A DNA stretch of 64,000 bases, taken from contig JAPWDM010000005.1 in the NCBI GenBank assembly GCA_035578155.1, positions 43,536,454-43,600,453 of the forward strand, read 5' to 3'. The position numbers and the translations under genes were made by a program. Positions 48,201-58,597 of this stretch are shown here, piece by piece. The notes under the pieces were generated by a model. It was not told the DNA's origin, ran no database searches, and saw only the letters and a program-made list of their open reading frames with translations. This DNA is from Brachynemurus nebulosus (Eukaryota > Arthropoda > Insecta > Neuroptera > Myrmeleontidae). How positions within the stretch are numbered: position 1 is the first letter of the stretch; each line of letters opens with the position of its first letter.

Positions 48201-49575
48201 CACACATCCAGTGATTTCTTACTAAAATCAATTACTTTGATATTTGAAATTTGCTATTTGTGCCCCTTCACGTCCAGTCTACAATAAACGTAAAAAAATA
48301 TATATCTAGGTCCAGCAGTCCACATGTGGGCTGTGACCGTACCAGACAATCTGCCCGCGGACAGGCTGCGGACAGTGAATCTGTTGAACAGCATTATTAA
48401 CTTCCCATAGGAAGTTATTGTAATGGGTCCGATTTTACGAATCGCTAATTTTGACATATCTCCACGTTTCAAGGTCACTAGAATCCGAATCCATCGTTTT
48501 TAGCGTGATGTCTGTGCGTGCGTTCGTTATAGTTTGTTCGTTCGTGAATTTTTTTTCGTCTCGCATATCTCGAGAACAAATGATGATATCAACTCCGGAC
48601 TACTTTCATTAGATGCGTAATCAAAAAATGAAGACCGAATAAAGCTTTCAGCAAATTCGGATTAGCGGTTTTTTTTGTGGTAAAAAAACAGAATTAACTT
48701 TATTAAGATAACATAGATTATATGGATTTTTTACCATAACATTATTATATAATGGCCTAAGAACCTTCCTTGATGTTAAAAACGCCAGTATTTTATTATA
48801 AAATTTAAAAAAGAAAATATAAGTAAAAAAACGAAATAAGAAACTGTTTTTGAAATATATTTTGTCTCGCATATCTTGAGAACAAATGATGTTATCATTT
48901 GTTTGATAAGGGTGGAGCCCCCATCTTAAGTATAGAAGGCGAAGCCCCCGGTATGGTGCAAGGGGCAAAGCCTCTGAAATGATAAAAGAATTATTTATGT
49001 ACAGTAGTCTCTAGTCTTTAAGGACACCCAATGAGAAGTTGACAGTGTGGGTAGACCTGTCCCCCAAATTTTTTTTATGGTAATTTGATAAGGTTTTGTA
49101 AGACTTATAATTTGGTTGGAAATCTATATTAGAAATCGATTTTAACCAAATTGATTAAGAACTAAAATAAAAAAAAAAAAAAAAAAAAACTATGAAAAAA
49201 GAAAAACAGCTCTCTGGCTTCTACACGAAAATAAATTTTACATAACTATATGACCCAAATAAGTGCTCCAAACTCTCATTTCTTACCGATAAACTTTGCA
49301 AAGAAGATGTGTGACCGGATTCTTCACTACGATGTGATGAGTACATTTTATGATTTGTATTCGAATTATCGATTCTATCTCCATTTGGATGATTCGATGT
49401 CGCTAACATTGATTGATTTTGTGTCAGATCGACAGCTGTGAAAGTAAAGAAAAAAAAACATTTATTTAAATTTTATATATCGGGAAAAAAATTGTTACGT
49501 ACCAAAATAATTCGATTTATTTTGACTTAAACTAAGATCCGACTGAGAATATAATCTTTGAAAATCTATACTCAT
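42253..49575 (-). CDS. Gustatory-receptor-family seven-transmembrane protein
   Basis: Seven exons join in phase to 517 aa: 49575-49503, 49435-49242, 45594-45151, 44011-43818, 43688-43508, 43441-43226 and 42504-42253. The first about 120 residues are hydrophilic and Ser/Asn-rich. Seven hydrophobic segments follow, including ASFVIILILCGYVLQYM, YIIPSVLHLVAYLYSLYLF, IGSSITWIILSMITMIIMI, VCIFTIMNLSWALSGVLWLM, VVSLLNVLLWLIISLAPFI and LFLSITVLAVLILTL near the C-terminus. Seven helices with an intracellular hydrophilic N-terminus, phase-0 introns before the last two exons and a receptor-like end (SSLRLNAKLFKVPITG) fit the insect gustatory/odorant receptor superfamily, which forms ligand-gated cation channels. 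The canonical TYhhhhhQF motif is not clear, so it may be a divergent Gr or a Gr-like (Grl) protein. Ligand and subfamily are unknown. The first two exons, 3.6 kb upstream of the rest, fit by phase but are less certain. Confidence 0.75.
42920..43195. mobile_element. pogo-like MITE in the last intron of the receptor gene
   Basis: It starts CAGCCAACCTTTTGTATAAC after TA and ends aggaggattgacta before TA; the two ends resemble each other only loosely. The short repeat seen at 40796 lies inside it (43003-43047). The superfamily call rests on the terminal sequence and the TA flank. Confidence 0.45.
47345..47735 (-). repeat. Interspersed repeat family B, reverse-strand copy
   Basis: On the minus strand it carries the tgacgc-less variant of the family block with cccgggacta-type sequence, caaatttcgtaaaaataag and the hairpin terminus gctgaattttctgttcgg; the other end reads agcagcatcccgcataagcg. 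It matches 2941-3640 in outline without the (TA)n tract. Confidence 0.6.
48260..48960. repeat. Unclassified repeat block with duplicated motif
   Basis: The motif gcatatct(c/t)gagaacaaatgatg occurs twice in direct orientation (about 48565 and 48869). The intervening and preceding sequence includes ggaagttattgtaatgggtc, acgtttcaaggtcactagaa and gtctgtgcgtgcgttcgtt. Near 48910-48975 there are three GC-rich repeats of the type gcgaagcccccgg. The composition differs sharply from the surrounding DNA. I recognise it as a type of dispersed invertebrate repeat but cannot name its class. Confidence 0.5.
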
Positions 49576-51880
49576 TTTTGTTTTATTTATAAAAAATTGT
49601 TTGAGTTATAAAAAATCATAATAAACAGGCAGGAACTTATTTCATATTAATATTGTAAAGACAAGTTCAAACATTTTCATTATTATTAATTTAATTCTAC
49701 CAGTTGATTAATAAACTAACGAAATTAATGAATAAAAGTATATTTAACCCTTCATCTGCGATTTAGAATCATCACAAAAATTGTTTAATTCTATAACTTT
49801 TTGTAACAACTCGTAATTACTTGATATTTACTAATTTTGTTTAAATTTAGTCATTTTCCAGTTGACTATTTTACCCTCGACTAAATGACTAAAATGATTA
49901 ATATTATATTTTCTAAATGACTAAATATGACTAATTTAATTCTTTTCTGCATTATTTATTAAATTCTATTATATCTATTTGTATGATTTTTCACTTTTAT
50001 ATAATAATAATACGTCATATCTTCCTTTTTCTTTAAAAAAAGATTTAAATGGGTTACCCTATTCACAAATTCGACTAAAAATTTAGTTGATTAGTCGACT
50101 ACACTATGCTGGATATTTTCGACTAATGACTAATTTTATCTGAAAAATAACTTTAGTCGATTAATCGACTAACTAATCCTCGACTTGACATCATTACTGT
50201 GGACATATTTTTGAGATTTTTTCATTTTTACTAAGATTAACAGAAAATAAGAATATAAATCATAGATCTTATTTCTAAATTTAAAAAAATCAATTATTAA
50301 AAATTATCCAAACTTACCGTTTTAACTGATTTTTATGTTTACAACAATGTTTTTTGCGTAAACAATAACAATAACAGAAATAATAAAAATATAAAACAAA
50401 CTTAATGAAAAAAATTAAAAATCTAAGTATAAGTGTAGATATGCACTCAATTAATTAAATTCAATTAGTAACAGAAACGAATTTAGATCAAAATTTGTTT
50501 ATATCGGAAAAGTGCAGCAAATAAAATACCGATAAACAAAATTAAAATTTGATTGCATATTAAAAAGATAAAGCAATAAATATAAAAACCTACCAGAATT
50601 TTGAAAATCGGTCCATTCGAAATACATTTTCTCCGGAAAATCCCCAAAAAAACAATAGTTTTAATTCAAAAAATATATTTATTTATTTAAATAATAAAAT
50701 ATGATTCAGACTAATTTGAGTACATTGCATCCATTATGTACAGTTGTCTAAAATCCACTGCGATAACCCGCAAGTTTTACTTCTGTATATTTCATTTATC
50801 AACAATTAATATATTAAAAAAAAAACTATTAAAGAGATAAAATATGAAATATTCAATTAAGAATTTGTGATGTCTATATATTATTTATCCGGAATGTATT
50901 ATTGCAATAAACTTTTTCATTCATTGTTAAAAATTATAAATAATTGACTTTTGGATTTTTTTTTAAAAAATATTTAAGGTAAACATTAGATAAAATGAAT
51001 AATAAAAATTTTTTTGCTTGTTTTTTTTTTACTAATTTTATTTACCTAGTAAATATTCGAAAATTTAAATAATTACATAAATTTAAAATTCTATAGAAAA
51101 CATCCATTTATATTCATAAGTCACATATTTTTTGGCGCCACAGATTTTCACTCACGCCTCTGGTGGTGAAATCAGAAACTGTAGACGTGTACTTAGTAAT
51201 GGACGGTGATTTGCGTGCCTCTAGTGGAGTGATTTAGAAGCTGTCCAAAAGAAATATAATTGAAATAATTATGTAAATTAAAAATTATTTATTGAGAAAT
51301 AAAACGGGGACGTGGTTTAACTTTAAATGATTAAGACGAGTTAACTCGTCCTGCAATATGGCGGCTCGAAATTGCTGTGATAAGTATATATATTCACAGG
51401 TACAGGTGCTGCCATCTGTGACAGATTTTCCGAAATAGGGTATAATTCTAAATAATGTACAATTTTATCCACATAGTTTAGTATAATTTATATTTTGTAA
51501 ATTCCTAGGATTCACTTTTTTGATGTTAGGATCTTTGATTTTATTTCTTTTTTTGTAACCTCATCTATTGTACTTATCACTGGTAGTAAAAAGTCCGGCA
51601 TTTTGAGACAAATTTTTTTTTCCATATGGTTTGTTTAAAAGAATATTTAGACTGCTGGCAATGATTTTTTCATTCGTCACCAGATGGATAAAATTGATAA
51701 TTGGAAAAATGGTAGCAGTTTGTAATTTGTCCGTTTTTATTAAAAAATAAGGGGTTTTATTTAGGGGGCTAAGGGGTTAATAGGTAGTAAATAAAAAATT
51801 ATATTAAATATTTTATTATACACAATTATATATACATATAAAATATTTACAAACTTAAAATCGCTAAATATGAAAACATA
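49576..51880. other. Interval between receptor 5' end and NOL10 3' end
   Basis: No exon was recognised. A patch near 51130-51240 contains ctctggtggtga and ctctagtggagtga. Repeat family E copy 1 begins at about 51321. Upstream control sequence of the receptor gene should lie just beyond 49575, but nothing distinct can be called. Confidence 0.4.
51321..51645 (+). repeat. Interspersed repeat family E, copy 1 (uninterrupted)
   Basis: It runs from ctttaaatgattaagacgag through the palindrome gacgagttaactcgtc and aatatggcggctcg to accatatggtttg-type sequence at the right. Copies at 58598-59730 (+) and 61925-62352 (-) share the whole length but each carries insertions, so this copy supplies their empty sites. 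Confidence 0.75.
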
Positions 51881-54800
51881 TTAATGGCGTCCTTTTCGAA
51901 ATTTCGATTTTTTAATTATCCCACGCGCAGGTCTAATGACTTGTTTACGTTCATTTCGATGTCTCCGATTTTGTTCTTCAATTTTCTTGTATGTTTTCTT
52001 CTTCGTCGAAAACGTCATTTCGCGATTACCCACCGAACCTAAAAATCGCACGTTCGAATCCTCACTTTCGATTCGTTCACCTAACGCCATCCTGTAACAA
52101 AAACAAAAAGTTAATTTTTAAAAAGTGTGTGTTGAATTTATTGAAATTACTTGTTGAGTTTTTTCTTGATATTTTTGATTCCTGTAAATTCTTCTCCTCG
52201 TTTAATTTCAAAGAATTTCGGTTGTTTCCCTTCTTCTTGCTCCTCCTTTTGTCTCTCTTCGTCACGTTCCCGCTGTTTGTGTTCCCGCTGGATGATACGA
52301 TGTTGTTTCTTGACTTCTTTGGTCCACGTGTGTTCGTCATCGGAACTTTGATCGTCCTCCTCGGAACTTGATTCTTCTGAACTATTCTTCCCTTCAATTT
52401 CCTCTTCGACTTCTTCAAATTGTTGCGCTAACATTTTCTTCTTTAATTCCTTTTCTTTGGTTTTGTCCAATTTTGATAGCACAGGGTTTAGTAGACGATA
52501 CTCGTCGGCATTTTTATCCACCTGGAAGTCAGGATTTTCGAACAGCGCTTTGAAACGGTCATCCTCCAAAAGATTTCCTGCTGTTTTCTTCTTTTTCTTG
52601 TCTGTTTGGGACTCCATCAGTTTCAGCGCTAATTCTTTGTTGACTTTTGGAAGTTTATTGAGCTGGACACGATTTGTGCGATCTTCTTCAATCTTCTGAC
52701 GGATTTTCTTTTTCCGATATTCGTCGAACGCGAAGGGTTCAGTTACCGATTTCGCCTTTTTGTATAAGCGAACGTCGATGAAGTAGCTGTAACCAAAAAA
52801 CAACTTAGTATGTCGCCAAAAAGGATCCCAACGACCCAAAATCTTTACCCATGCATGTAGGCTCGCAATAAATTCGTGCCAAGTAGATGATCCAAGCCCA
52901 ACGCTTCCAATTCAGCTTTTGTAACGAATTTATAATCATCGTAGACAATTTGTGAATTGGATTCTTCGAGTTCCTCGGTTAAAGAATCTAAGAATGCCGC
53001 CCATCTTGGTGCCGGGCCTAAACTTGGAATGTAGTAGGCTTGGATTTTTGTGTTTTCGTTGGCGATAAACAGCATTCCGCTGTTCGGAACCACACATAAA
53101 TTATTAAATTCCGTACTAGCTTCAATTGATGTGAATAATTTACCCTAAAATGGAAATAAATAAAGTATATTCAACCCTCTCTGTGTACTGGATTGATATA
53201 ATTACATCATGCTTATTCCAAATTTTAAGAATTGAACTGTCCATGCTATAAACGAGGTCTTGCTGTTGATGGAACTCAACATCCTTAATCGGTAAACCAT
53301 ACATGTGATCCTTAATAAAATATGGTTTATTTGAACGAATGTCGTACAGTAAAACTTGTCCAGTAGATGTTCCTATGCCTAATTCTAACGCTCCATTAAA
53401 TTTAAGTGCTGATACTGATGGAAAATCTTCCAGACTAAAAATAAGTTAAACTGAAAAACTGACTGATTTACGCTCAGGATTATAAATAATGAGTAAGTAA
53501 ATCGGTAAAGTAAATTCACCGAGTTAATTTACTCCTTAGTAAATTTTATTCAGGGATTAATTTGACGGTTTTGTACATATTTTTTTCTATTTTTACATCA
53601 ATTTTTTTTTTTACACTGTAAACATGGAAAGTAAATCGAGTAACTAATTTAATTTTAAGATTTACTTGGGAAGTTAATTTAGGTAATTATGGAGAAGCAC
53701 GACTCCACCTATTTTTGGCTCTAAAATACAAACTAATGATCCGATTTTTATGATTTTTTTTTTAAATGTTTGGCGTCACTACGGATTAGTTAAAAAAAAT
53801 ACTATCAGTACTGGAAATGCTGGGAAACTGCGTTAAATTTGAAAAAATTCTATTTTTTTAGATTTTCTTTTTTTATTTTGTATGTATGTGTGTCAAAGTC
53901 GAAGTATATTGTCAAAAATAACTAAACTAACCTAACCTTAACTAATCTCACCACCTAGTTTTTATATCAAAGTCGAAATATATTGTCAAAACTAACTAAA
54001 CTAACCTAACCTTAACTTCACCACCTAGGTTTTTGTATCATCTACTATTATTTATTTTTGAAAAAAAGTTTATAATGACCCATTTTACCAGAACATACAT
54101 TCAAATCACGGCGTTCGTTGGGGTAATCGTAATCGTCAAAATGAAGTCAATTTTTTCGAATTTCCACGTTCGGTATTTCGAAAATGCAGCAAGATATCGA
54201 TTTTTTTATTCTTGAAAAAGTATTTATTTTGGTCAGTTTTACTAGACTATGCACAAACACATATAAACGCACATACACTAAATGACAAAAGAAAATTTGA
54301 AAAAATTGAATTTTTCCAAATTTTAAAACAGTTTCCCAACCTTTTCATTATCGGTATCGACTTATAGTATTTTTTTAAACTAATCCGCCGTAGCAGCGAA
54401 CATTTAAAAAAAAAATCATTAAAATTGGATTATTAGTTTTTCTTTTAGAGCCAAAAATAGGTGGAGCCGTGCTTCTGCATAATTACCGCAAAGTAAAATG
54501 GAAAGTAAATCGACGAACTAATTTACTTTTAAGATAGTTTTATATGAGCCATTTTCTCACAATATGCAATAGTCTGACACCAGGGCGGCGACCAAGGTAG
54601 TTTAGGACTATATCTCTATGACTGAAACTGCATAAGTTTAACACCAGGGCGGCGCGGCGACACGGGTTATTCGGAATTAAATAGAGTCCCTATAATAGAG
54701 TCGTAACATGTCATCCATTTTCTGTACAAAACAGAGCGGGAAGCTTCAAAATTAATCATAATTAAAAATTTTTAATTTAGTGATTCTTTCTAGGTTAATC

Positions 54801-56980
54801 TAAATGATTTTTGTTAATATTTAATTTATTTCTAACGTATTTTACGGAAATTGTAGACAGAAAATGCCGGAACTAATCAGCGTTAAGCATAAATGTCACC
54901 ACTCTATTTATTATAGGGATTCTATTCGGAACTAAATCTCTATAGTTGGAATATGAATTTCTAAAAAATAAACAATGTTCCTAGGAAACCGAATTGGAAA
55001 ATTTCGTTGCTTAAAATGGAATTAACAGAAGATGATTTTTGGTGGGTTAAATTAATATCTCGATCATAGAAATGTAGTTCCAATTATGTACCTGTGTCGC
55101 CGCCCTGGTGACAGACTGCTACATATTTTGAGAAAATGGCTCATCAATAAATATGATTTTTTGATCTGTAAGTCAATTTACTAGTCGAACAGTTCATTTA
55201 TAATATTGAGAATTATTTTTTTTTCGGCAAAACATACTTTTCAATTTCATTCATGCAATTAAACGCACAATCTAGTGTGCCAACTTTTTTCCGTACTCGA
55301 GGATCCCACGCTTCCACACGACCCTCCTGCGTGCCACAAATCAATAAATTATGCTCAGGATTGATGGCACATTTATTAATCGCTGACGCGTCAGTTGTAA
55401 ATGGTTGTAAGAATTGTCCACGTTCTAAATTTAAACGATAAATATCCGGGGAAGCCCCGACCAAAAATAGATCGCACGATGGAAAATGATATTTCATGTC
55501 ACGTCCAAATTTCGGTATGCGTAGACGATAGTAACGACCACCGGCCGCATGAAATTCCACGTATCGATCACACTGAAGAAATACTAACTAAAAAAAAAAA
55601 AAAAAATGTGGAAAATTTGGAAAAGTTTTAGACAATTTTTGAAAAAATTTCGTAATTGTACACTTTCACGGTCATAAATAAAAAACTAATGGTCCAATTT
55701 GGATAATTTTTTTTCTAAATTTTCATCCTTACGGCCGATTAATGGAAAAAAAAATACTAGGACTCGACACCGATACTGAAAGTGCTGGGAAAGGCTAAGA
55801 AATAAATGGACGGCGGAACACCGTTGGAACCTCATTTTCGGGCAAAGGGTAATTAAATAAGATTTTCAATTACCCTTTGCTCGAAATTGAGGTTGAGAAG
55901 TCGATTTAACAATGTAAAAGATTTTTATAAAGGATTATTGGTCAAAATTTGTTGTTTTTTAGCAGTCTTTGTATTTTTAGTAGTATAAAATCGAAGTCTT
56001 TTTTTTTAAATTATTCATTTTTTCCATATAGATTACGAAAAATAATATTCGCCCCGAGCCGAAAGTATAGCTAGCTATATCAAATGATTATTTAACAATT
56101 TATTAGGAAATTTTACTATTTAAATGAATGGAAAATATATTAAAAAACTAAAATTTGTTTAATAAAAGCCATACTCATTTTACCTCAAAAATGTCTGAAA
56201 ATAAAATATTTTTCAACAATTAACCAAGAAAAAGCATAAGAGGTAATTTTTATGATATTTTTTTTGAAAATTTCAAAATAAAATAACGTTTGGTAGTAGG
56301 GTTACAAATAATTTTTTTATTATTTTGTAGAATTTGGTAAATAGAAATCGTAACAAGTATTCACTTTGAAAAAATCAAACAAGTATTTAAAAGGAATACT
56401 TTTTCTTAAAGAAAATGGTAAAATTATGTACAAATGCCGTCCTGACAAACTGATATATTTGTCCACCATGAGCGCTGTAGTTGATTTTTCTATCCCTTCC
56501 AGGCAAAAGCTCATATTGAATAGTCAAAAAACCAGTGACCGTGAAAGTGTACAATTACCGTAAATACAAAAAAAAAAAAAAAAAATTAATTACTTTACTG
56601 TAGTCATCACTGAGTATTTCAAAAGTTACCACTTCCGAATCCAAACATCTTTCAAATTTTAATGATAAATTGTTGACATCGAAACATTTGACCCTAGGTT
56701 TATATATTCCTGTTGCAAAAATATATTGACCATCTCTGGACATTTGGACCGAAGTACTTAGTCCGGGCATTTCGAAATCTTGAATAAGTTCAATACGTCT
56801 TCGTATGTCAACATTTTTCTTTAGTAGAGCACGACGTTTTCGTTCGGATAACCACTAAAAAAAAAAAAATATTTTTTTTTAAATATTCGATGAAAAGAAA
56901 TTCGATTTATTTACCTCTGGTAGAGATTTTCCGGCACTTAAGTTATATATTTTCACGTTATTTGTGTCTGTAACTTGCAT
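51881..56980 (-). CDS. NOL10: NOL10 (yeast Enp2) WD40 ribosome-biogenesis protein
   Basis: Seven exons join in phase to 682 aa: 56980-56915, 56854-56594, 55587-55238, 53434-53206, 53144-52849, 52786-52151 and 52091-51881. The length matches the vertebrate protein. Signatures include YNLSAGKSLPEWLSERKRR at the N-terminus, FEMPGLSTSVQMSRDGQYIF and GTQEGRVEAWDPRVRKKVGT in the beta-propeller, AYYIPSLGPAPRWAAFLDSL after it, and DEYRKKKIRQKIEEDRTNRV in the NUC153-type region. The tail is Lys/Glu-rich with an acidic serine patch and ends in basic RGIIKKSKFRKGRH, suitable for nucleolar targeting. Enp2/NOL10 belongs to early 40S pre-ribosome complexes in the nucleolus. Introns 2 and 3 are long and filled with inverted-repeat elements. 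The gene is divergent from Rpn8 with 3 kb of repeats between them. Confidence 0.97.
53682..54488. mobile_element. Foldback element family F in NOL10 intron 3
   Basis: The ends ggtaattatggagaagcacg and cttctgcataattacc are reverse complements, and ccacctatttttggctctaaaa pairs with ttttagagccaaaaataggt. Arms run about 200 bp with divergence. The middle holds two direct copies of about 100 bp containing ctaaactaacctaacctta. The immediate flanks share a direct repeat starting atggaaagtaaatcga (about 53623 and 54497), longer than a normal target duplication. Confidence 0.7.
54545..55143. mobile_element. 599-bp MITE in NOL10 intron 3
   Basis: Terminal inverted repeats of about 50 bp begin TGAGCCATTTTCTCA and include caccagggcggcgac. 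That GC-rich motif recurs internally at about 54640 with an extra gcggc. A second inverted pair, tagagtccctataata and tattatagggattcta, lies inside, suggesting another nested element. No clear target duplication was found. Confidence 0.75.
55651..56560. mobile_element. Family F-related element in NOL10 intron 2
   Basis: The ends gtaattgtacactttcacgg and ccgtgaaagtgtacaattac are exact reverse complements. Next to the left end, aaaaaactaatggtcc resembles the subterminal part of 53682-54488. The intervening 0.8 kb has no coding sequence. Confidence 0.7.
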
Positions 56981-57163
56981 TTTATTTTTTTGGATTCATA
57001 AACACGTGTATTTTATTTTTATTTTAAATCAAATTCAAGAAATCGAATCCTAAGTTATTATTTATGAACAATTTTGACATTCGGTATTTCATATCTATGT
57101 ATTGGCTTGTATTGAGTATTTTCCATTAAGAAAACACTGTCGACACTGCATTTTTTTCACTTA

Positions 57164-58118
57164 TTTGCACGAGAGGTTTGTATTATTTCAAATAAATTTG
57201 GGTTTGTCTAACAAAAATTTGTTGCCTAACAATTTAACGAGAAGAACTGTCAGCCCTGTCAGCTAACAAAAACGTGACAGCGAAGCTGAAGCGTTTTTGT
57301 TAGTTGACAGTTCTTCCCGTTAAATTGCTTTTATAGCCCGTTCACATTATACCAGTAGCATTCCAGTCCAATGATCGAAACCAGCGCTGGAATATCACTG
57401 GAATAATATAGACCGGCACTGGAATGTACCTATTCCAGTAAGCAATCCAGTCCAGTGACTGGATTGACGGTCTACTTTTCATTCCAGTTAGCCCATTCCA
57501 GCGTCACTGGAATAGTGTAGACGACCAATCCAGTGCTGGATTAAACGTTGAACAGTGACCAAGCATTGTTGTTTTTTGTAATGTAATTGAATAACTGGAA
57601 TGGACCAATGAATTACTGGAATGATGTAAACGATATGATCCAGTCCAGCACTGGACTGGATTAACTCACTGGATTACTGGACTGGAATAATTTGAACAGG
57701 CTATTAGGCAAGAAATTTGAGTTGTAGAAAACAAAAATTTATTCCGAAAAAATATAAAACTCAAGTGTAATATGGTAAGATAATTTAACGAATAAAATAA
57801 ATTAGTATAATTCATATTATTATTTAATACATTGTTACTATGGTTCTGAAATCAGTTACATTTACCAATACGAAATTTTGTTTCGTTTTTATCGTGTTTA
57901 TCTACAATGAAATGACCAATAAAATGTTTTGTACGATTTTTTTCGCTGTAAAAATCTGTTCTAACTTTTTTGTTCCAACAATATGCCACTAGGAATCAGT
58001 GCATGGGAGGACAAGACCCCCCTTCCGTAGGAAGAAGAAGAAGAACTTTTTTTCCATGGTAAAAGTGAAAAAACTACAATATTCTTATCGAACTTGATAT
58101 ACATGAGTTAAATTGTCA
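57164..58118 (-). repeat. Interspersed repeat family A, copy 3, with nested insertion
   Basis: It is collinear in reverse with 688-1177 and 32271-32757. It is interrupted by a 370-bp element at 57334-57703. It also has about 75 extra bases near 57966-58050 (gttccaacaatatgcc to gaagaagaagaag), absent from the other two copies. Confidence 0.75.
57334..57703. mobile_element. 370-bp PIF/Harbinger-type MITE with TTA target duplication
   Basis: The ends are TAGCCCGTTCACATTATACC and ggaataatttgaacaggcta, imperfect reverse complements over 22 bp. TTA flanks both sides (57331-57333, 57704-57706). The two uninterrupted family A copies show the empty site (reverse complement of gcctaaaagc) with a single TTA-equivalent, confirming the 3-bp duplication. 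The interior is built almost entirely from variants of ccagtccagtgactgga and cactggaat, so it can form many alternative hairpins. Confidence 0.9.
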
Positions 58119-58597
58119 TAAAAAATATTTTTTTTTTAAATTTTATTCCAAAAATTAGTTTTTGTGAAAAAAAAATGCAGTTATTCAGTGTGGTTTGTGT
58201 TTTCTAAATGGAACACGATCAAACTAAAATTAACCATAAATACAAGCAAGGGGTCAAACTATTATGTCTACCAAACTGTGCCCACTGTAATCAACGAGTG
58301 ACGTAGCACAGCACCATACGATCAAAACACATGATCTATGGACACGAATATACATACCAATGTGTTAGTATGATATGCTGATACTGATATATGCAGTACG
58401 CGTACATATACTATATACTATCATGGCCACCGTATCTTACCGCCAGTCAACAATTAACGTCAACAATTAAAAATAAATTTATTTATTTTAAGAAAGATAT
58501 CCCTTTATTTTGAGAAATTTTTTATTCAATAGATTTTTTACACTTAAATACGACACTTCATATTTTTTTCTGTTTAAATTTCACGAGTTGATTAACG
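58119..58597. other. Short gene-free stretch between NOL10 and repeat family E
   Basis: The stretch is AT-rich; no exon, terminal inverted repeat or conserved motif was recognised. Confidence 0.35.

Larger units (their letters stand above)
45595..49241. other. Large intron of the receptor gene
   Basis: The intron is predicted between receptor exons 2 and 3 on the minus strand. It contains a GC-rich scrap at about 46540-46600 (gaggttgcagccccgagg), a reverse copy of repeat family B at 47345-47735 and a distinct repeat block at 48260-48960. No other gene was recognised inside it. Confidence 0.5.

Noticed and set aside
52077..52553. Frames on both strands overlapping NOL10 exon 6
   Set aside because: The Lys/Glu-rich codons of NOL10 leave other frames open; only the 230-codon minus frame continues through both neighbouring exons.
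53920..54030. Repeated ctaacctaacctta resembling the insect telomere repeat
   Set aside because: There are only two short imperfect occurrences inside a tandem pair in a foldback element; spacing is not the regular 5-bp CCTAA array.
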